64,000 bases of DNA from Paracoccaceae bacterium (GCA_024304985.1 JAMWZC010000007.1:1-64000); one strand, 5' to 3'. Positions 45,873 to 56,296 are shown, counted from the first letter of the stretch. Made by a program: numbers and translations. Notes: generated by a model from the sequence alone, not told the origin.

Positions 45873-46755
45873 GTGGCAGGCGGACCCTCAGTCGCTTGAT
45901 GCGGCGGGGGTCGGCATCGACCACCTCGAATTCCACCCCCGCGGGATGCTGGACCACCTCGCCGCGCACGGGCACGCGGCCCGCGAGCATGAAGACCAGA
46001 CCGCCCAGCGTGTCGATCTCTTCCTCGTCCACATCCTCGTGTTCGGTCAGAGAGAGGCCGATCTCGGCCTCGAAATCCTCGAGCGGGGTTTTGGACAGGG
46101 CCAGATACTGGCCCGGTTTTTCGGCGGTCCAGAACTGATCCTCGTCGGTGTCGTGTTCGTCCTCGATCTCGCCGATGACCTGTTCGATCAGGTCCTCGAT
46201 CGTCAGAAGGCCATCGACGCCGCCATATTCGTCGATCACCAGCGCCATGTGCTTGCGTTCGGACTGCATCTTTTGCAGCAGCACGCCGATGGACATGGAA
46301 GGCGGCACATAAAGGAGGGGACGCAGCATCTGCTTGAGGGAGAATTCCTCGGAGGTGCCGTTGAACCCGTGCTTGAGCGCGAAATCCTTGAGGTGCAGCA
46401 TCCCGAGCGGCGTATCCAGCGTGCCGGAATAGACCGGAAGCCGGGTGAGGCCGGTTTCGCGAAACAGCTCGACCAGTTCATCCATCGAGATCGTATCGGG
46501 AACGGCGGTGATGTCCGCCTTGGGGATCGCCACATCCTCCACACGCATGCGGCGCAGGTTCAGGATGTTGTGGACCTGCTGACGTTCGGGGGTCGAGGCG
46601 TTCGAGGCCGTCTCTTCGCTGTCGTCATCGCTGTCCGAGGGGCTGAGCGCCCCGATGATCCGGCGGAAAAACCCGCCCTGTGACGTCTTGTCGATCTCTG
46701 AATACGGCAGCGCGCCCTGCGCTGCCCCAGAAGACCCGTCTATGCTGTCGCCCAT
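45856..46755 (-). CDS. corC: CBS-domain protein CorC/HlyC-like
   Basis: The protein is 299 residues. Two CBS domains (about 75-190) contain [38 protein letters not shown] and [32 protein letters not shown]. The C-terminal CorC transporter-associated domain follows. It is linked to magnesium/cobalt resistance and membrane integrity in relatives. Confidence 0.93.
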   Translation of the reverse strand: MGDSIDGSSGAAQGALPYSEIDKTSQGGFFRRIIGALSPSDSDDDSEETASNASTPERQQVHNILNLRRMRVEDVAIPKADITAVPDTISMDELVELFRETGLTRLPVYSGTLDTPLGMLHLKDFALKHGFNGTSEEFSLKQMLRPLLYVPPSMSIGVLLQKMQSERKHMALVIDEYGGVDGLLTIEDLIEQVIGEIEDEHDTDEDQFWTAEKPGQYLALSKTPLEDFEAEIGLSLTEHEDVDEEEIDTLGGLVFMLAGRVPVRGEVVQHPAGVEFEVVDADPRRIKRLRVRLPHASAA

Positions 46756-46833
46756 CGTACCTTTCCAGAATGTGGAAGCTGCGCTTCCTTGGTCAAAATG
46801 CCATCGGCGGGCAACCGGCCCGCCTCGGTGCCC

Positions 46834-47370
46834 CTAATATGGGTCAGGGACCCCCAGTTTGCCAAGTATCGCCACCTCGATTGTTTCCATCAAAGTGGCA
46901 TCCTTGTCACGAACATGGTCATAGCCCAGCAAATGCAAGGTTCCGTGAACGACCAGATGGGTCACATGATGCGCCAGCGGCTTGCCCGTCTCGGCGGCTT
47001 CCCGCGCACAGGTTTCCCAAGCGATGGCGATGTCGCCCAGCGCGATGCCCTCGTCCTCGTCCTCGTCCTCTTCGTCGAAGGCAAAGGGATCGTCCTGCGG
47101 GGTCGCGTCGGGGACATAGGGGGCCTCTCCCTCTTCCTCGGCGGCGAGGTCCTGCGCGGGCCAGCTGAGCACGTTGGTGGGCGCGGGTTTGCCCCGGAAC
47201 TCGGCGTTCAGCACGCTGATGCGGCGATCATCGCACCCCAGCAGGCTGATGGTGTAGAGATCAGGGTCAAAACCCAGATGGGTGAGCGTCGCGCAGGCGG
47301 CGGTCTCGGCCAGAGCCGCGAGCCCGGCCTGCGCCCATCGGTCGTCTTCGATCTGTGTATCGGTCAGCAT
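46834..47370 (-). CDS. ybeY: Endoribonuclease YbeY (16S rRNA maturation)
   Basis: The protein is 178 residues from the ATG at 47370. The zinc site HGTLHLLGYDH is near the C-terminus, preceded by HHVTHLVV, and TNVLSWP is the conserved loop. An acidic insertion of about 25-30 residues (DDPFAFDEEDEDEDEG) lies between that loop and LGDIAIA, where typical YbeY is much shorter. It lies between phoH and corC as usual. Confidence 0.94.
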   Translation of the reverse strand: MLTDTQIEDDRWAQAGLAALAETAACATLTHLGFDPDLYTISLLGCDDRRISVLNAEFRGKPAPTNVLSWPAQDLAAEEEGEAPYVPDATPQDDPFAFDEEDEDEDEGIALGDIAIAWETCAREAAETGKPLAHHVTHLVVHGTLHLLGYDHVRDKDATLMETIEVAILGKLGVPDPY

Positions 47371-47410
47371 GTGCGATGTTGCAGCGGGGGCTGTCCGCCC
47401 CCGCACCCCC

Positions 47411-47434
47411 GAGAGTATTTGGCGCAAGATGAAA
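47411..47434. repeat. Dispersed intergenic motif, copy 4
   Basis: GAGAGTATTTGGCGCAAGAT is a copy of the same motif in the opposite reading, in the gap between phoH and ybeY. Confidence 0.5.
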
Positions 47435-47447
47435 CGGGCGGCGGTGT

Positions 47448-48461
47448 TCAGACCGTGCCGTCCGCCTCATAGGCTTCGATGATGGCGGCGACAAGGGGAT
47501 GGCGGACCACATCCTTGGAGGTGAAGTAGTTGAAGCTGATCTTGTCGATGGACTTCAGCAGACGTTCGGCATCGGCCAGACCCGAGGTCACACCGCGCGG
47601 CAGGTCGATCTGGGTACGGTCGCCGGTGATGACCATGCGCGAGCCTTCGCCCAGACGGGTGAGGAACATCTTCATCTGCATGGAGGTGGCGTTCTGCGCC
47701 TCGTCCAGCACCACGAAGGCGTTGCTGAGGGTGCGGCCACGCATGAAGGCCAAGGGGGCGATCTCGATCCGCTTTTCCTCGATCAGCTTGGCGGTCTGCT
47801 TGCCGGGAAGGAAATCGTTGAGCGCGTCATAGAGCGGCTGCATGTAGGGATCGACCTTGTCCTTCATGTCGCCGGGCAGGTAGCCCAGTTTCTCACCCGC
47901 CTCGACCGCGGGGCGGGACAGCACGATCCGGTCCACCTGTCCGGTGATGAACATGGACACGCCTGCCGCCACGGCCAGATAGGTCTTGCCGGTGCCCGCA
48001 GGGCCGATGCCGAAGCACAGCTCGTTCTTGAAGAGGTTCTGGACATAGGCTTTCTGCGCCTCGGTCCGGGGTTCAACGAGTTTGCGGCGCGTCTTGATCT
48101 CGACCCTTCCGGCGCGGAACATTTCGAGCTGGTCGCCGGCCAGAAGGCCGGTGTCCTGCGCGGAGTTGCCCATGCGGATCTGCATGTCGATGTCGCCCTG
48201 TTCGAGCGCGCGGCCTGATTCGAGGCGTTCATAGAGCGCATCCAGCACCTCGATCGCGTTGGCTGTGGCATCCGGGTCGCCGAAGACGGCCAGTTGATTG
48301 CCACGCCGCAGGATCTGCACCCCCAGTTTCTTCTCCAGATCGGCCAGATTGCGATCATATTCGCCACACAGGTCGATCAGCAGGCGGTTATCGGGGAATT
48401 CGGCCAGACGTTCGATCTGGGAGGACGGGTCGAAGGGCGGGGGCAGCACTGTGATAGCCAA
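47448..48461 (-). CDS. phoH: PhoH-family ATPase
   Basis: The protein is 337 residues. Walker A GPAGTGKT at 153-160 and Walker B VVLDEAQNAT are present, with the N-terminal KH-like region found in the YbeZ type (about 1-100). It works with YbeY in rRNA processing in other bacteria. Upstream neighbour of ybeY by 78 bp. Confidence 0.95.
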   Translation of the reverse strand: MAITVLPPPFDPSSQIERLAEFPDNRLLIDLCGEYDRNLADLEKKLGVQILRRGNQLAVFGDPDATANAIEVLDALYERLESGRALEQGDIDMQIRMGNSAQDTGLLAGDQLEMFRAGRVEIKTRRKLVEPRTEAQKAYVQNLFKNELCFGIGPAGTGKTYLAVAAGVSMFITGQVDRIVLSRPAVEAGEKLGYLPGDMKDKVDPYMQPLYDALNDFLPGKQTAKLIEEKRIEIAPLAFMRGRTLSNAFVVLDEAQNATSMQMKMFLTRLGEGSRMVITGDRTQIDLPRGVTSGLADAERLLKSIDKISFNYFTSKDVVRHPLVAAIIEAYEADGTV

Positions 48462-48580
48462 GCAGATCTCCTTGCTGAGGCCGGATCAGCGGAGGGCTGA
48501 CCCTGTCACCTGTGGGAAAGGGTGCCAAGTTGCGCGGCATCGTGCAAGCGGCATGATCATCATGTAGGGTGCCGGGCAAC

Positions 48581-48611
48581 AAAAAACACCACAGGCGGGG
48601 CGCCTGTGGTG
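48581..48611 (-). terminator. Rho-independent terminator after the two envelope genes
   Basis: On the minus strand CACCACAGGCG and CGCCTGTGGTG make an 11-bp stem with a short C-rich loop, then TTTTTTG. It lies just beyond the small lipoprotein gene. Confidence 0.85.
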
Positions 48612-48637
48612 CATGTTCGGGCGAAATGTCGCCCGGA

Positions 48638-48934
48638 TCAGAGGTTGGGCAGAATCTTGCCGCGCGCCTTGTAGGGGCCGACCGCCGTGCCCGGAGGGGC
48701 AGCATTGGAGCAGACAGGCGCGCCATCGGGTTGCAGGCGGGGCGACAGATAGCCCTCCAGCCCGTCGTCGATGATCCAGTGGTCGCAGCCGTTGGGATCG
48801 ACCCAGACACCCGCCACAAGCTGGCTGAGGTGCTTGCGGTCCAACCCGGTATCCCGCGACTTGTCCGCATCAACCGTGCAACCCGCCAGGGCCGCCACGA
48901 CCCCCAGCATTGCGATTCCCTTGAAATAGGTCAT
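48638..48934 (-). CDS. Small lipoprotein with WVDP-cysteine domain
   Basis: The protein is 98 residues. It has a signal peptide with lipobox LAGC at about 17-20, then an approximately 35-residue segment WVDPNGCDHWIIDDGLEGYLSP followed by RLQPDGAPVC. The same segment occurs in the OmpA-family protein just upstream. It should be anchored in the outer or inner membrane. Function unknown. It follows the OmpA gene by 11 bp. Confidence 0.82.
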   Translation of the reverse strand: MTYFKGIAMLGVVAALAGCTVDADKSRDTGLDRKHLSQLVAGVWVDPNGCDHWIIDDGLEGYLSPRLQPDGAPVCSNAAPPGTAVGPYKARGKILPNL

Positions 48935-48945
48935 TTCCGGTCTCC

Positions 48946-49509
48946 TCAGCGCAGGCAGATGATTTCGACGCGGCGGTTCTGCGCCATGCCGTCTGCGGTG
49001 GAATTGCTGGCCCTTGGCATCCGTTCGCCGAAGCCGCGCACGTCGATGATATTGGCACCGACGGATTGCCCGACCCGCGCCACGGCATCGGCGCGCCGCA
49101 GGCTGAGGCTCATGTTGTATTCGTCCGAGGCGCGGCTGTCGGTGTGACCGTGGACCAGATAGGCCCGCGCATTCGCCTTGCGGAAGAAGGATTCAAGATT
49201 CTGGCGGGTGTTGGCGTGGATCTGGGCGCCGTTGGTGGCGAAGAACTGATCCGTCGGCATCACGCCGCAGACCTGTCCCCGGTGGCAGACGGGATTGCCC
49301 CTGCGGTCAAGATGCGGCGACATGAAACCTTCGGCACCATCGTCCATCACCCAATGTTCGCAACCATCCGGGTCGACCCAGATGGTGGGGACATACCGCT
49401 CACCCTTGACGGTGTTCTGCTGGGCCGAGGCCGCATCTGCGAGCCCCGCGACGGCCACTGCGGACACAACCGCACAGGCGAGCGCCGCACGTATTGCTGA
49501 CCATGTCAT
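48946..49509 (-). CDS. OmpA-family protein with N-terminal WVDP-cysteine domain
   Basis: The protein is 187 residues from the ATG at 49509. Signal peptide of about 28 residues (AASA). Residues 38-75 carry the domain WVDPDGCEHWVMDDGAEGFMSP with a later PVC. The C-terminal OmpA peptidoglycan-binding domain has VHGHTDSRASDEYNMSLSLRRADAV and GFGERMPRASNST. It links the envelope to peptidoglycan. It shares a transcript with the small lipoprotein. Confidence 0.88.
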   Translation of the reverse strand: MTWSAIRAALACAVVSAVAVAGLADAASAQQNTVKGERYVPTIWVDPDGCEHWVMDDGAEGFMSPHLDRRGNPVCHRGQVCGVMPTDQFFATNGAQIHANTRQNLESFFRKANARAYLVHGHTDSRASDEYNMSLSLRRADAVARVGQSVGANIIDVRGFGERMPRASNSTADGMAQNRRVEIICLR

Positions 49510-49784
49510 CTTGGAAAAGTCCCCTTGATTACTGTTTAACCAAATCGCCCGACAGGAGACCCCAGGGGCGCACATACTAGACGGCAGAATACGAAGATTT
49601 GTAGCGATTGGGAAGAAAATTCCACAAGATATTGTGGATATTCGCGCAACAATCCCCAGCGAAAGGACGGATTATATCTTTGGGCGAATGACGGCACAGC
49701 AACTCGCCCATGACGCAGCCATCAGGGGAGGCATTCGCCCCTCATGCGGATCAGGAGACAGTGCTCTTTTCAGGCGGGGCCGGT

Positions 49785-51104
49785 TCAGGCCATGACGCCG
49801 GACAGGGAGTTCGTGCCGCTGCCGGTGATTCTGACCCGTGCGATCTGCCCGATGGTTGCAGCGGCGTCGGACACATGGACGGCATGCAGATATTCGGATT
49901 TGCCGACCATCTGACCCGGCATCCGGCCCGCACGTTCGAAAAGGACCGCGACCTCGCGCCCGACCATGCTGTCCTGCACGCGACGCTGCTGCGCGGCCAG
50001 AAGCGCCTGCAACCGGTAGAGGCGGTCGGTCGTGACATCGTCAGGCAGTTGCGCGCGCTCGGCCGCCGGGGTGCCGGGGCGGGTAGAGTATTTGAAGGAA
50101 TAGGCCTGCCCGAATTCCACCGCGCGGATCAGGTCGAGCGTGGCGGTGAAATCCGCCTCGGTCTCTTCGGGGAAGCCCACGATGAAATCGCTGGAGAGCA
50201 GGATATCGGGGCGCGCGGCGCGGATCCGTTCGATCAGGTGCAGGTAAGCGTCGGCCGTGTGGTTGCGGTTCATCCGCTTGAGGATGCGGTCGCTGCCCGA
50301 TTGCACGGGCAGATGCAGATAGGGCATCAGCTTGGCGCAATCGCCATGGGCGGCGATCAGGTCATCGGACATGTCGTTGGGATGCGAGGTGGTGAAGCGG
50401 ATGCGCTCCAGCCCGTCGATGCGGTCCAGAGCGCGGATGAGGCGGGCCAGCGACCAGTCGCCACCTTCGCCGGCGCCGTGATAGGCGTTGACGTTCTGGC
50501 CCAGCAGCGTGATCTCGCGCACACCGCGCGCGACCAGATCGCGGGCTTCCTCAAGGATGCGGTCGGCGGGGCGGCTGACTTCGGCACCGCGCGTATAGGG
50601 CACCACGCAGAAGGCGCAGAACTTGTCGCAGCCTTCCTGCACGGTCAGGAAGGCTGTGGGCCCGCGCGCGGCCTTGGGGCGGTGGCGGAGGGTTTCGAAC
50701 TTGTCATCCTCGGGGAAATCGGTGTCGAGGGCACGCTTGCCCTGACGCGTGCGGGCCTCGAGCTGCGGCAGGCGGTGATAGCTTTGCGGGCCGACGACCA
50801 GATCGACCAGCGGCTGGCGGCGCATGATCTCGGCCCCTTCGGCCTGCGCCACGCAGCCCGCGACGCCGATCTTGAGGTCGGGATTGGCCTCTTTCAGCAC
50901 GCGGAAGCGGCCCAGTTCGGAATAGACCTTTTCCGCCGCTTTCTCGCGGATATGGCAGGTATTGAGCAGGATCATGTCGGCGTCTTCGGGCGTCGCCGTC
51001 TCGACATAGCCCGAGCTGCCCATCGCCTCGGCCATGCGCTCGCTGTCATAGACGTTCATCTGGCAGCCATAGGTCTTGATATAGAGTTTCTTCGGCGTGC
51101 TCAT
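49785..51104 (-). CDS. miaB: tRNA-2-methylthio-N6-dimethylallyladenosine synthase
   Basis: The protein is 439 residues. Auxiliary-cluster cysteines are C14, C50 and C84; the radical SAM motif CDKFCAFC gives C159, C163 and C166. A TRAM domain ends the protein. It methylthiolates A37 of tRNAs. It normally sits next to phoH; here two envelope genes separate them. Confidence 0.97.
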   Translation of the reverse strand: MSTPKKLYIKTYGCQMNVYDSERMAEAMGSSGYVETATPEDADMILLNTCHIREKAAEKVYSELGRFRVLKEANPDLKIGVAGCVAQAEGAEIMRRQPLVDLVVGPQSYHRLPQLEARTRQGKRALDTDFPEDDKFETLRHRPKAARGPTAFLTVQEGCDKFCAFCVVPYTRGAEVSRPADRILEEARDLVARGVREITLLGQNVNAYHGAGEGGDWSLARLIRALDRIDGLERIRFTTSHPNDMSDDLIAAHGDCAKLMPYLHLPVQSGSDRILKRMNRNHTADAYLHLIERIRAARPDILLSSDFIVGFPEETEADFTATLDLIRAVEFGQAYSFKYSTRPGTPAAERAQLPDDVTTDRLYRLQALLAAQQRRVQDSMVGREVAVLFERAGRMPGQMVGKSEYLHAVHVSDAAATIGQIARVRITGSGTNSLSGVMA

Positions 51105-51235
51105 GGAGATGTCCTGACGGTCGGGGGTCGGATGCGTGCCTATACCAGAACGGGGGTCCCTTGCAATGCGCGCGGATTTCGCGGACCTTGCGCGGCAACA
51201 GGCAGAGACGACAGGTGCGGGGCGATTTCACGGCG

Positions 51236-52105
51236 ATGCGGTATACGAGTCTCAAGGATTTTCTGACCCGGTCGGACAAACTGCTGGCCAAGGGGCCGGT
51301 GGCGGTGATCTTTGTCGAGGATGAGGTCGAGGTCGCCTCGACCCTGCGGCATCATCTGGGGTTGGGATTTGCTGCGGTTCTGGCCTTCATGCCGGCCGCC
51401 TTCGATCTGGCGGAGGAGTTCGACAGCACGGTGCACCGGATCGACCACGACACGCTGGCGCCGACCATGCTGACCGATACGGTCAATGCGCTGATCAAGG
51501 CCGTGCCCGGAACATGGTTCTATTACTGCTACAACGCGGAATACCTGTTCTATCCCTTCTGCGAGAGCCGCTCTGCGGCCGAGATGCTGGCCTTTCACAC
51601 CGAGGAACGGCGCGATGCGATGCTGTGCTATGTCATTGACCTCTATGCAGGGGATCTGAACGCGCGCCCGTCCGCCGTGAGCCTTGAGGATGCACATCTG
51701 GACAAGTCGGGCTATTACGCGCTGGCGCGTGTCGATCCGGACAATCACAACCACCCGCGCGAACGGCAGCTGGATTTCTTCGGCGGTCTGCGCTGGCGCT
51801 ATGAGGAGCATATCCCCGCGCCGCGGCGCAAGATCGACCGGATCGCGCTGTTCCGGGCCAAGCCGGGGTTGGAGCTGCGCGAGACACACACGTTCAACGA
51901 CGAGGAATACAACACCTATGCCTGCCCGTGGCATCACAACATCACGGCGGCCATCTGTTCGTTCCGCACGGCCAAGGCGCTGAAGGCCAACCCCGGATCG
52001 ACCTTCGACATCCATAGTTTCCGCTGGCACAATTCCACCCTGTTCGAGTGGCATTCGCGACAGTTGCTGGATCTGGGGCTGATGGAGCCGGGTCAGTGGT
52101 TCTGA
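51236..52105 (+). CDS. Conserved hypothetical protein, possible glycosyltransferase-2-like fold
   Basis: The protein is 289 residues from the ATG at 51236. VIFVEDEVEVASTLRHHLGLGFAAVLAF resembles the opening of small GT2-like proteins (acidic pair then a helix with LRHHxxLGF). The rest, with RWHNSTLFEWHSRQLL at the C-terminus, is not familiar. I treat the glycosyltransferase link as weak. It is divergent from miaB. Confidence 0.55.
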   Translation: MRYTSLKDFLTRSDKLLAKGPVAVIFVEDEVEVASTLRHHLGLGFAAVLAFMPAAFDLAEEFDSTVHRIDHDTLAPTMLTDTVNALIKAVPGTWFYYCYNAEYLFYPFCESRSAAEMLAFHTEERRDAMLCYVIDLYAGDLNARPSAVSLEDAHLDKSGYYALARVDPDNHNHPRERQLDFFGGLRWRYEEHIPAPRRKIDRIALFRAKPGLELRETHTFNDEEYNTYACPWHHNITAAICSFRTAKALKANPGSTFDIHSFRWHNSTLFEWHSRQLLDLGLMEPGQWF

Positions 52106-52110
52106 GCGGG

Positions 52111-53373
52111 TTATTCCGCCGCGCGGTCCATCGGCCCCAGAATGGCTGGCTGGGCGTTCAGCACCTCGATGGAAAAGCCTGACAGGCGCTTGTATTTCTC
52201 GGCATGGGCGGCGAGGTCGGCGCGGGGGATGACATCCTCGATCTTGTCGAACACACCGCCGCAACGGTCCTCGACCATCTGCATGACCGCATCCGGGCCA
52301 GCGCCACGATTGGCGCGCAGGATGCCTTCGGCGCGGGGGCGCATTTCGGCCTCGTAGGCTTCAAGGGCTTGGGGCGTCACGCCATGGGCGCGAAGCGCCG
52401 CCCCCAGTTTGCGCGCGTCGATGATGGCCTGGCTCGCGCCGTTGGAGCCCACCGGATAGGTGGCATGGGCGGCGTCCCCCATGAGCGTCACGCGGCCGTC
52501 GGTCCAGCGGGCCATGGGTTCGCGGTCAACCATGGGATATTCATAGACCGGGCCGGTCGTAGCGCGGATCATGGCGGGGCAGTCGATCCAGCCGAAATCC
52601 CAATCCTCGAACGCGGGCAGGAATTCCGCCGGATCGGCGGGCTTGTTCCAGTCGCCCTTGGCCATGGCGCGGCCGGGATCGACGCGCAGTTCGGCGATCC
52701 AGTTCATCTCGGCCAGCCCGGTTGCGGGGTCGGTGGCGGAAATCGGATAGGCCACGAACCGCTGGGTGTCATGGCCTGCAAGGATCATCGCGGCCCCACC
52801 CAGAAAGGGCACGCCGGGGCTGGTGCCGCGCCACATGATCGCGCCGTTCCAGATCGGCTCGCCTTCGTCGGGCAGCATCTGGGCGCGGATGGCCGAGCGG
52901 ATGCCATCGGCGGCAATCGCCAGATCGCCCGTCACGCGTGTCCCATCGCTCAGGATCAGGGTGGCGCCCTGTGCATCCGTCTCATAGCGCATCACGCCCG
53001 CGCCGGTGACCACGCAATCGGCCCCTGCCCTTGCTTGCAGTTCCTCCAGCAGCATCATCTGCAACTTGCCGCGATGGATCGAATATTGCGGCCATGTGTA
53101 TCCGGCATGAAGCCCGCGCGGCTCGGCCCAGATTTCAAGGCCCGTCTTGGTGTAGAACCCGTATTGCCGCGTGCGCACGCCGATGGCGTCCAGATGGGTT
53201 TGCAGGCCCAGATCATAGAGTTCGCGCACCGCGTTGGGCTGGATGTTGATCCCCACGCCAAGGGGGCGCAATTCGCCCACGCGCTCGAAAATGCGGAAGG
53301 GGATGCCCAGCTGGTGCAGCGTAAGGCCCATGGCCAGCCCGGCAATGCCTGCGCCCGCGATCAGAACCGTCAT
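52111..53373 (-). CDS. FAD-dependent monooxygenase (salicylate-hydroxylase-like)
   Basis: The protein is 420 residues. GAGIAGLAMG near the start is the FAD Rossmann motif, LAIAADGIRSAIR is the DG motif and VTLMGDAAHATYPVGSNGASQAIIDA is the GD motif. It should hydroxylate an aromatic or similar ring using NAD(P)H and O2. No pathway neighbour identifies the substrate. Confidence 0.88.
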   Translation of the reverse strand: MTVLIAGAGIAGLAMGLTLHQLGIPFRIFERVGELRPLGVGINIQPNAVRELYDLGLQTHLDAIGVRTRQYGFYTKTGLEIWAEPRGLHAGYTWPQYSIHRGKLQMMLLEELQARAGADCVVTGAGVMRYETDAQGATLILSDGTRVTGDLAIAADGIRSAIRAQMLPDEGEPIWNGAIMWRGTSPGVPFLGGAAMILAGHDTQRFVAYPISATDPATGLAEMNWIAELRVDPGRAMAKGDWNKPADPAEFLPAFEDWDFGWIDCPAMIRATTGPVYEYPMVDREPMARWTDGRVTLMGDAAHATYPVGSNGASQAIIDARKLGAALRAHGVTPQALEAYEAEMRPRAEGILRANRGAGPDAVMQMVEDRCGGVFDKIEDVIPRADLAAHAEKYKRLSGFSIEVLNAQPAILGPMDRAAE

Positions 53374-53394
53374 TCCATGCCCCCAGAACCTGCG

Positions 53395-53419
53395 CTTCTT
53401 TTTGCTTCAAATATCCCCC
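53395..53419. repeat. Dispersed intergenic motif, copy 5
   Basis: CTTCTTTTTGCTTCAAATAT, then cccccg, just upstream of the FAD monooxygenase and downstream of fabI. Confidence 0.6.
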
Positions 53420-53453
53420 GCGGAGCGTCCCTGCCCCGCCGCCCGCGCGCCCG

Positions 53454-54245
53454 TCAGATATTGTCGGGCTGCGGCATGCCAAGCACGTGATAGCCGCCAT
53501 CGACGCGGATGATCTCGCCCGTCGTGCAAGCCCCTGCGTCCGAGGCAAGATAGACCGCCGTGCCGCCCACCGCCTCGAGCGTGGCGTTCGACCGCAGGGG
53601 GGCGTTCATGTCGGTATGCTTGTAGGTCTTGCGCGCGCCGCCGATGGCGGCACCGGCCAGCGTCTTCATCGGGCCGGGGCTGATGGCGTTGACGCGGATG
53701 CCTTCGGGGCCAAGGTCATTGGCCAGATAGCGCACGGCGGATTCCAGCGCCGCCTTGGCCACGCCCATGACGTTGTAGAAGGGTGTGACTCGGTTTGACC
53801 CCTGATAGGTCAGGGTCAGGATGGTGCCGCCGTTCTCCACCATCAGGGGATGGGCGCGGCGGGCCACTTCGATCAGCGAATAGCACGAGATATCCAGCGA
53901 GTTGCGGAAATTGGCCCGGCTGGTGTTCAGGAAACGCCCGGTCAGTTCGTTCTTGTCGGAAAAGGCGATGGCGTGGACCACGAAATCAATCGTGGGCCAG
54001 CGGGCGGCCAAACTCTCAAACGCGGCATCAAGGCTGGCGTCATCGGTCACGTCCACGTCGACCATGAAATCGGAACCCACGCTTTCGGCCAGCGGTTTCA
54101 GGCGCGAACCGAAGGCTTCACCCTGATAGGTGAAGGCGAGTTCGGCCCCGGCCTCGGCCATCGCCTTGGCGATGCCCCATGCGATCGAGCGTTCGTTGGC
54201 GACCCCCATGATCAGGCCGCGTTTACCCTGCAGCTGTCCTGTCAT
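53454..54245 (-). CDS. fabI: Enoyl-ACP reductase (NADH)
   Basis: The protein is 263 residues. GLIMGVANERSIAWGIAKA is the variant nucleotide-binding loop of FabI, and YNVMGVAKAALE has the catalytic Tyr and Lys (Y-x6-K). Last reduction in each round of fatty acid synthesis. It lies 6 bp after fabB. Confidence 0.96.
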   Translation of the reverse strand: MTGQLQGKRGLIMGVANERSIAWGIAKAMAEAGAELAFTYQGEAFGSRLKPLAESVGSDFMVDVDVTDDASLDAAFESLAARWPTIDFVVHAIAFSDKNELTGRFLNTSRANFRNSLDISCYSLIEVARRAHPLMVENGGTILTLTYQGSNRVTPFYNVMGVAKAALESAVRYLANDLGPEGIRVNAISPGPMKTLAGAAIGGARKTYKHTDMNAPLRSNATLEAVGGTAVYLASDAGACTTGEIIRVDGGYHVLGMPQPDNI

Positions 54246-54251
54246 GTCAGA

Positions 54252-55481
54252 TCACCCGTGATATTTCGACAAAAGCATCGAGCCATTGGTGCCGCCAAAG
54301 CCGAAGCTGTTGGTCATCACCGTGTCGAGCCCCGCATTGTCGATGCGCTGCGTAGCGATTTCGCCCGCATCAATCGCCGGATCAAGGGTTTTCACGTTGA
54401 TCGAGGGGGCGATGAAATCATGTTCCAGCATCAAGAGGCAATAGATCGCCTCTTGTGCGCCGGTGGCCCCCTGGCTGTGGCCGGTCATGGATTTGGTCGA
54501 GGAGATCAGCGGAGTCGTGCCCCGGCCAAAGACGCGGCGGACGGCTTCGACCTCGCCCACGTCGCCCACGGGGGTGGATGTGCCATGGGCGTTGATATAG
54601 CCGACCTTGCGATCCTTGTTCAGGCCCGCCAGCGCCAGTCGCATGGCGCGTTCGCCGCCCTCGCCCGAGGGGGCGACCATGTCATGGCCGTCGGATGTGG
54701 CCGCATAGCCGGTGACTTCGGCATAGATCTTGGCACCGCGCGCAAGGGCGTGGTCCAGTTCTTCCAGCACGACGATGCCACCGCCACCCGCGATGACAAA
54801 GCCGTCACGGTCCGCATCAAAGGCGCGGGAGGCCAGTTCCGGTGTGTCGTTATACTTGCTGCTCATCGCGCCCATGGCGTCGAAGAGGCAAGACAGCGTC
54901 CAATCGAGTTCCTCGCCGCCGCCGGCGAACATCACGTCCTGCTTGCCCATCATGATCTGCTCCGCGGCGTTGCCGATGCAATGCAGCGAGGTCGAGCAGG
55001 CCGAGGTGATGGAATAGTTGATGCCCTTGATCTTGTAGGCGGTGCTGAGGTTGGCGGAAATGGTCGAGGACATGCATTTGGGCACGGCGAAGGGCCCGAT
55101 CCGCTTGGGGCTGCCATTGGCCAGCACCGTCTGATGCGCCACCAGCATCGAGGATGTGGATGGGCCGCCGGAGCCTGCCACCAACCCGGTGCGCTCGTTG
55201 GAGATATCGGCCTCGGTCAATCCTGCATCGGCGATGGCCTGCCCCATGGCGATATGGGCGTAAGCGGCCCCCGGCCCCATGAAACGCAGAGTGCGCTTGT
55301 CCACATGCTCGGCGATGTCGAGTTTGATGTCGCCTGCGATCTGGCTGCGGAAGCCGTGTTCCTTCATCGCCTCATTGGCGCGGATACCCGAGCGGCCCGC
55401 CTTGAGCGCCTCGAGCACTTCCGAGGCATTGTTGCCGATGCTGGACACGATCCCCAGCCCTGTAACGACGACGCGGCGCAT
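54252..55481 (-). CDS. fabB: Beta-ketoacyl-ACP synthase I
   Basis: The protein is 409 residues. Catalytic Cys162 is in [11 protein letters not shown]; the two His are in [11 protein letters not shown] and [11 protein letters not shown]. With FabA it makes the unsaturated fatty acid precursors. It follows fabA by 99 bp. Confidence 0.96.
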   Translation of the reverse strand: MRRVVVTGLGIVSSIGNNASEVLEALKAGRSGIRANEAMKEHGFRSQIAGDIKLDIAEHVDKRTLRFMGPGAAYAHIAMGQAIADAGLTEADISNERTGLVAGSGGPSTSSMLVAHQTVLANGSPKRIGPFAVPKCMSSTISANLSTAYKIKGINYSITSACSTSLHCIGNAAEQIMMGKQDVMFAGGGEELDWTLSCLFDAMGAMSSKYNDTPELASRAFDADRDGFVIAGGGGIVVLEELDHALARGAKIYAEVTGYAATSDGHDMVAPSGEGGERAMRLALAGLNKDRKVGYINAHGTSTPVGDVGEVEAVRRVFGRGTTPLISSTKSMTGHSQGATGAQEAIYCLLMLEHDFIAPSINVKTLDPAIDAGEIATQRIDNAGLDTVMTNSFGFGGTNGSMLLSKYHG

Positions 55482-55580
55482 GGACGCCCTCCCTTGATCT
55501 TGTTCAAGTCTGTGTAGGACAGCAGGGATTGAGGGGCAAGCGGTTAGGCGGAATGGCGTTGCGTCGGGTGGGGCGGGTTC

Positions 55581-56090
55581 TCAGCTTTCGCTGAGGGCCA
55601 CTTTCATGTCCTTGACCTGGTAGATCACTTCGCCATCGGCCTCGACGATGCCATCGGCCACGCCCATGGTCAGGCGGCGGGTCTGGATCGCCTTGGTGAA
55701 ATCCACCTTGTAGGTCAGCATCTTGCGATCGGGGCGGACCATGCCGGTCAGTTTCACCTCGCCCACGCCCAGCGCGTAGCCGCGCCCCTGCCAGCCGCGC
55801 CAGCCCAGATTGAAGCCAGTGAGCTGCCACAGCCCGTCAAGACCCAGACAGCCGGGCATGATCGGGTTGCCGGGAAAATGGCAGGAGAAGAACCACAGGT
55901 CCGGGGTGATGTCGAATTCGGCCACCACATGGCCCTTGCCGTGCAGGCCGCCATCCTCGGAAATCTCGGTGATGCGGTCCATCATCAGCATCGGCGGTTC
56001 GGGAAGCTGGGCGTTGCCGGGGCCGAACAGCTCGCCACGGGCGCATTTCAGCAGGTCTTCCTTGTCGAAACGGGTGGGATACTGGGCCAT
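55581..56090 (-). CDS. fabA: 3-hydroxydecanoyl-ACP dehydratase/isomerase
   Basis: The protein is 169 residues from the ATG at 56090. H71 ([14 protein letters not shown]) and D85 (LGLDGLWQL) match the E. coli active site. It makes the cis-3-decenoyl branch point of unsaturated fatty acids. Divergent from irr. Confidence 0.96.
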   Translation of the reverse strand: MAQYPTRFDKEDLLKCARGELFGPGNAQLPEPPMLMMDRITEISEDGGLHGKGHVVAEFDITPDLWFFSCHFPGNPIMPGCLGLDGLWQLTGFNLGWRGWQGRGYALGVGEVKLTGMVRPDRKMLTYKVDFTKAIQTRRLTMGVADGIVEADGEVIYQVKDMKVALSES

Positions 56091-56245
56091 GCGGGCGCGG
56101 TCCTTCTTGTGGTCTGGCGTGGGCTTCAGGGTGGTTTGGAGGCGTGATTTCAGTCTGACCCCTCTAGCATCGGCCCGCAAGCCCTTGCAAGCCTGCGCGA
56201 CCGGGTCGCCATGGCGGGGGCGTTGCGGCTGATTATGGTTTGCAA

Positions 56246-56274
56246 TTGAAATTTCCCTGTTTCGGGCTTTATAA
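56246..56274 (+). promoter_or_regulatory. Sigma-70-type promoter of irr
   Basis: TTGAAA and TTATAA are separated by 17 bp, with the irr ATG 22 bp beyond. The promoter lies within a short AT-rich patch (tttgcaattgaaattt) that could hold an iron-responsive operator. Confidence 0.6.
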
Positions 56275-56296
56275 GGAAGGGAAGAGACGGGAACGG

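Noticed and set aside
49710-51266. 518-codon plus-strand frame
   Set aside because: It is the antisense shadow of miaB; miaB has all its cluster cysteines in place.
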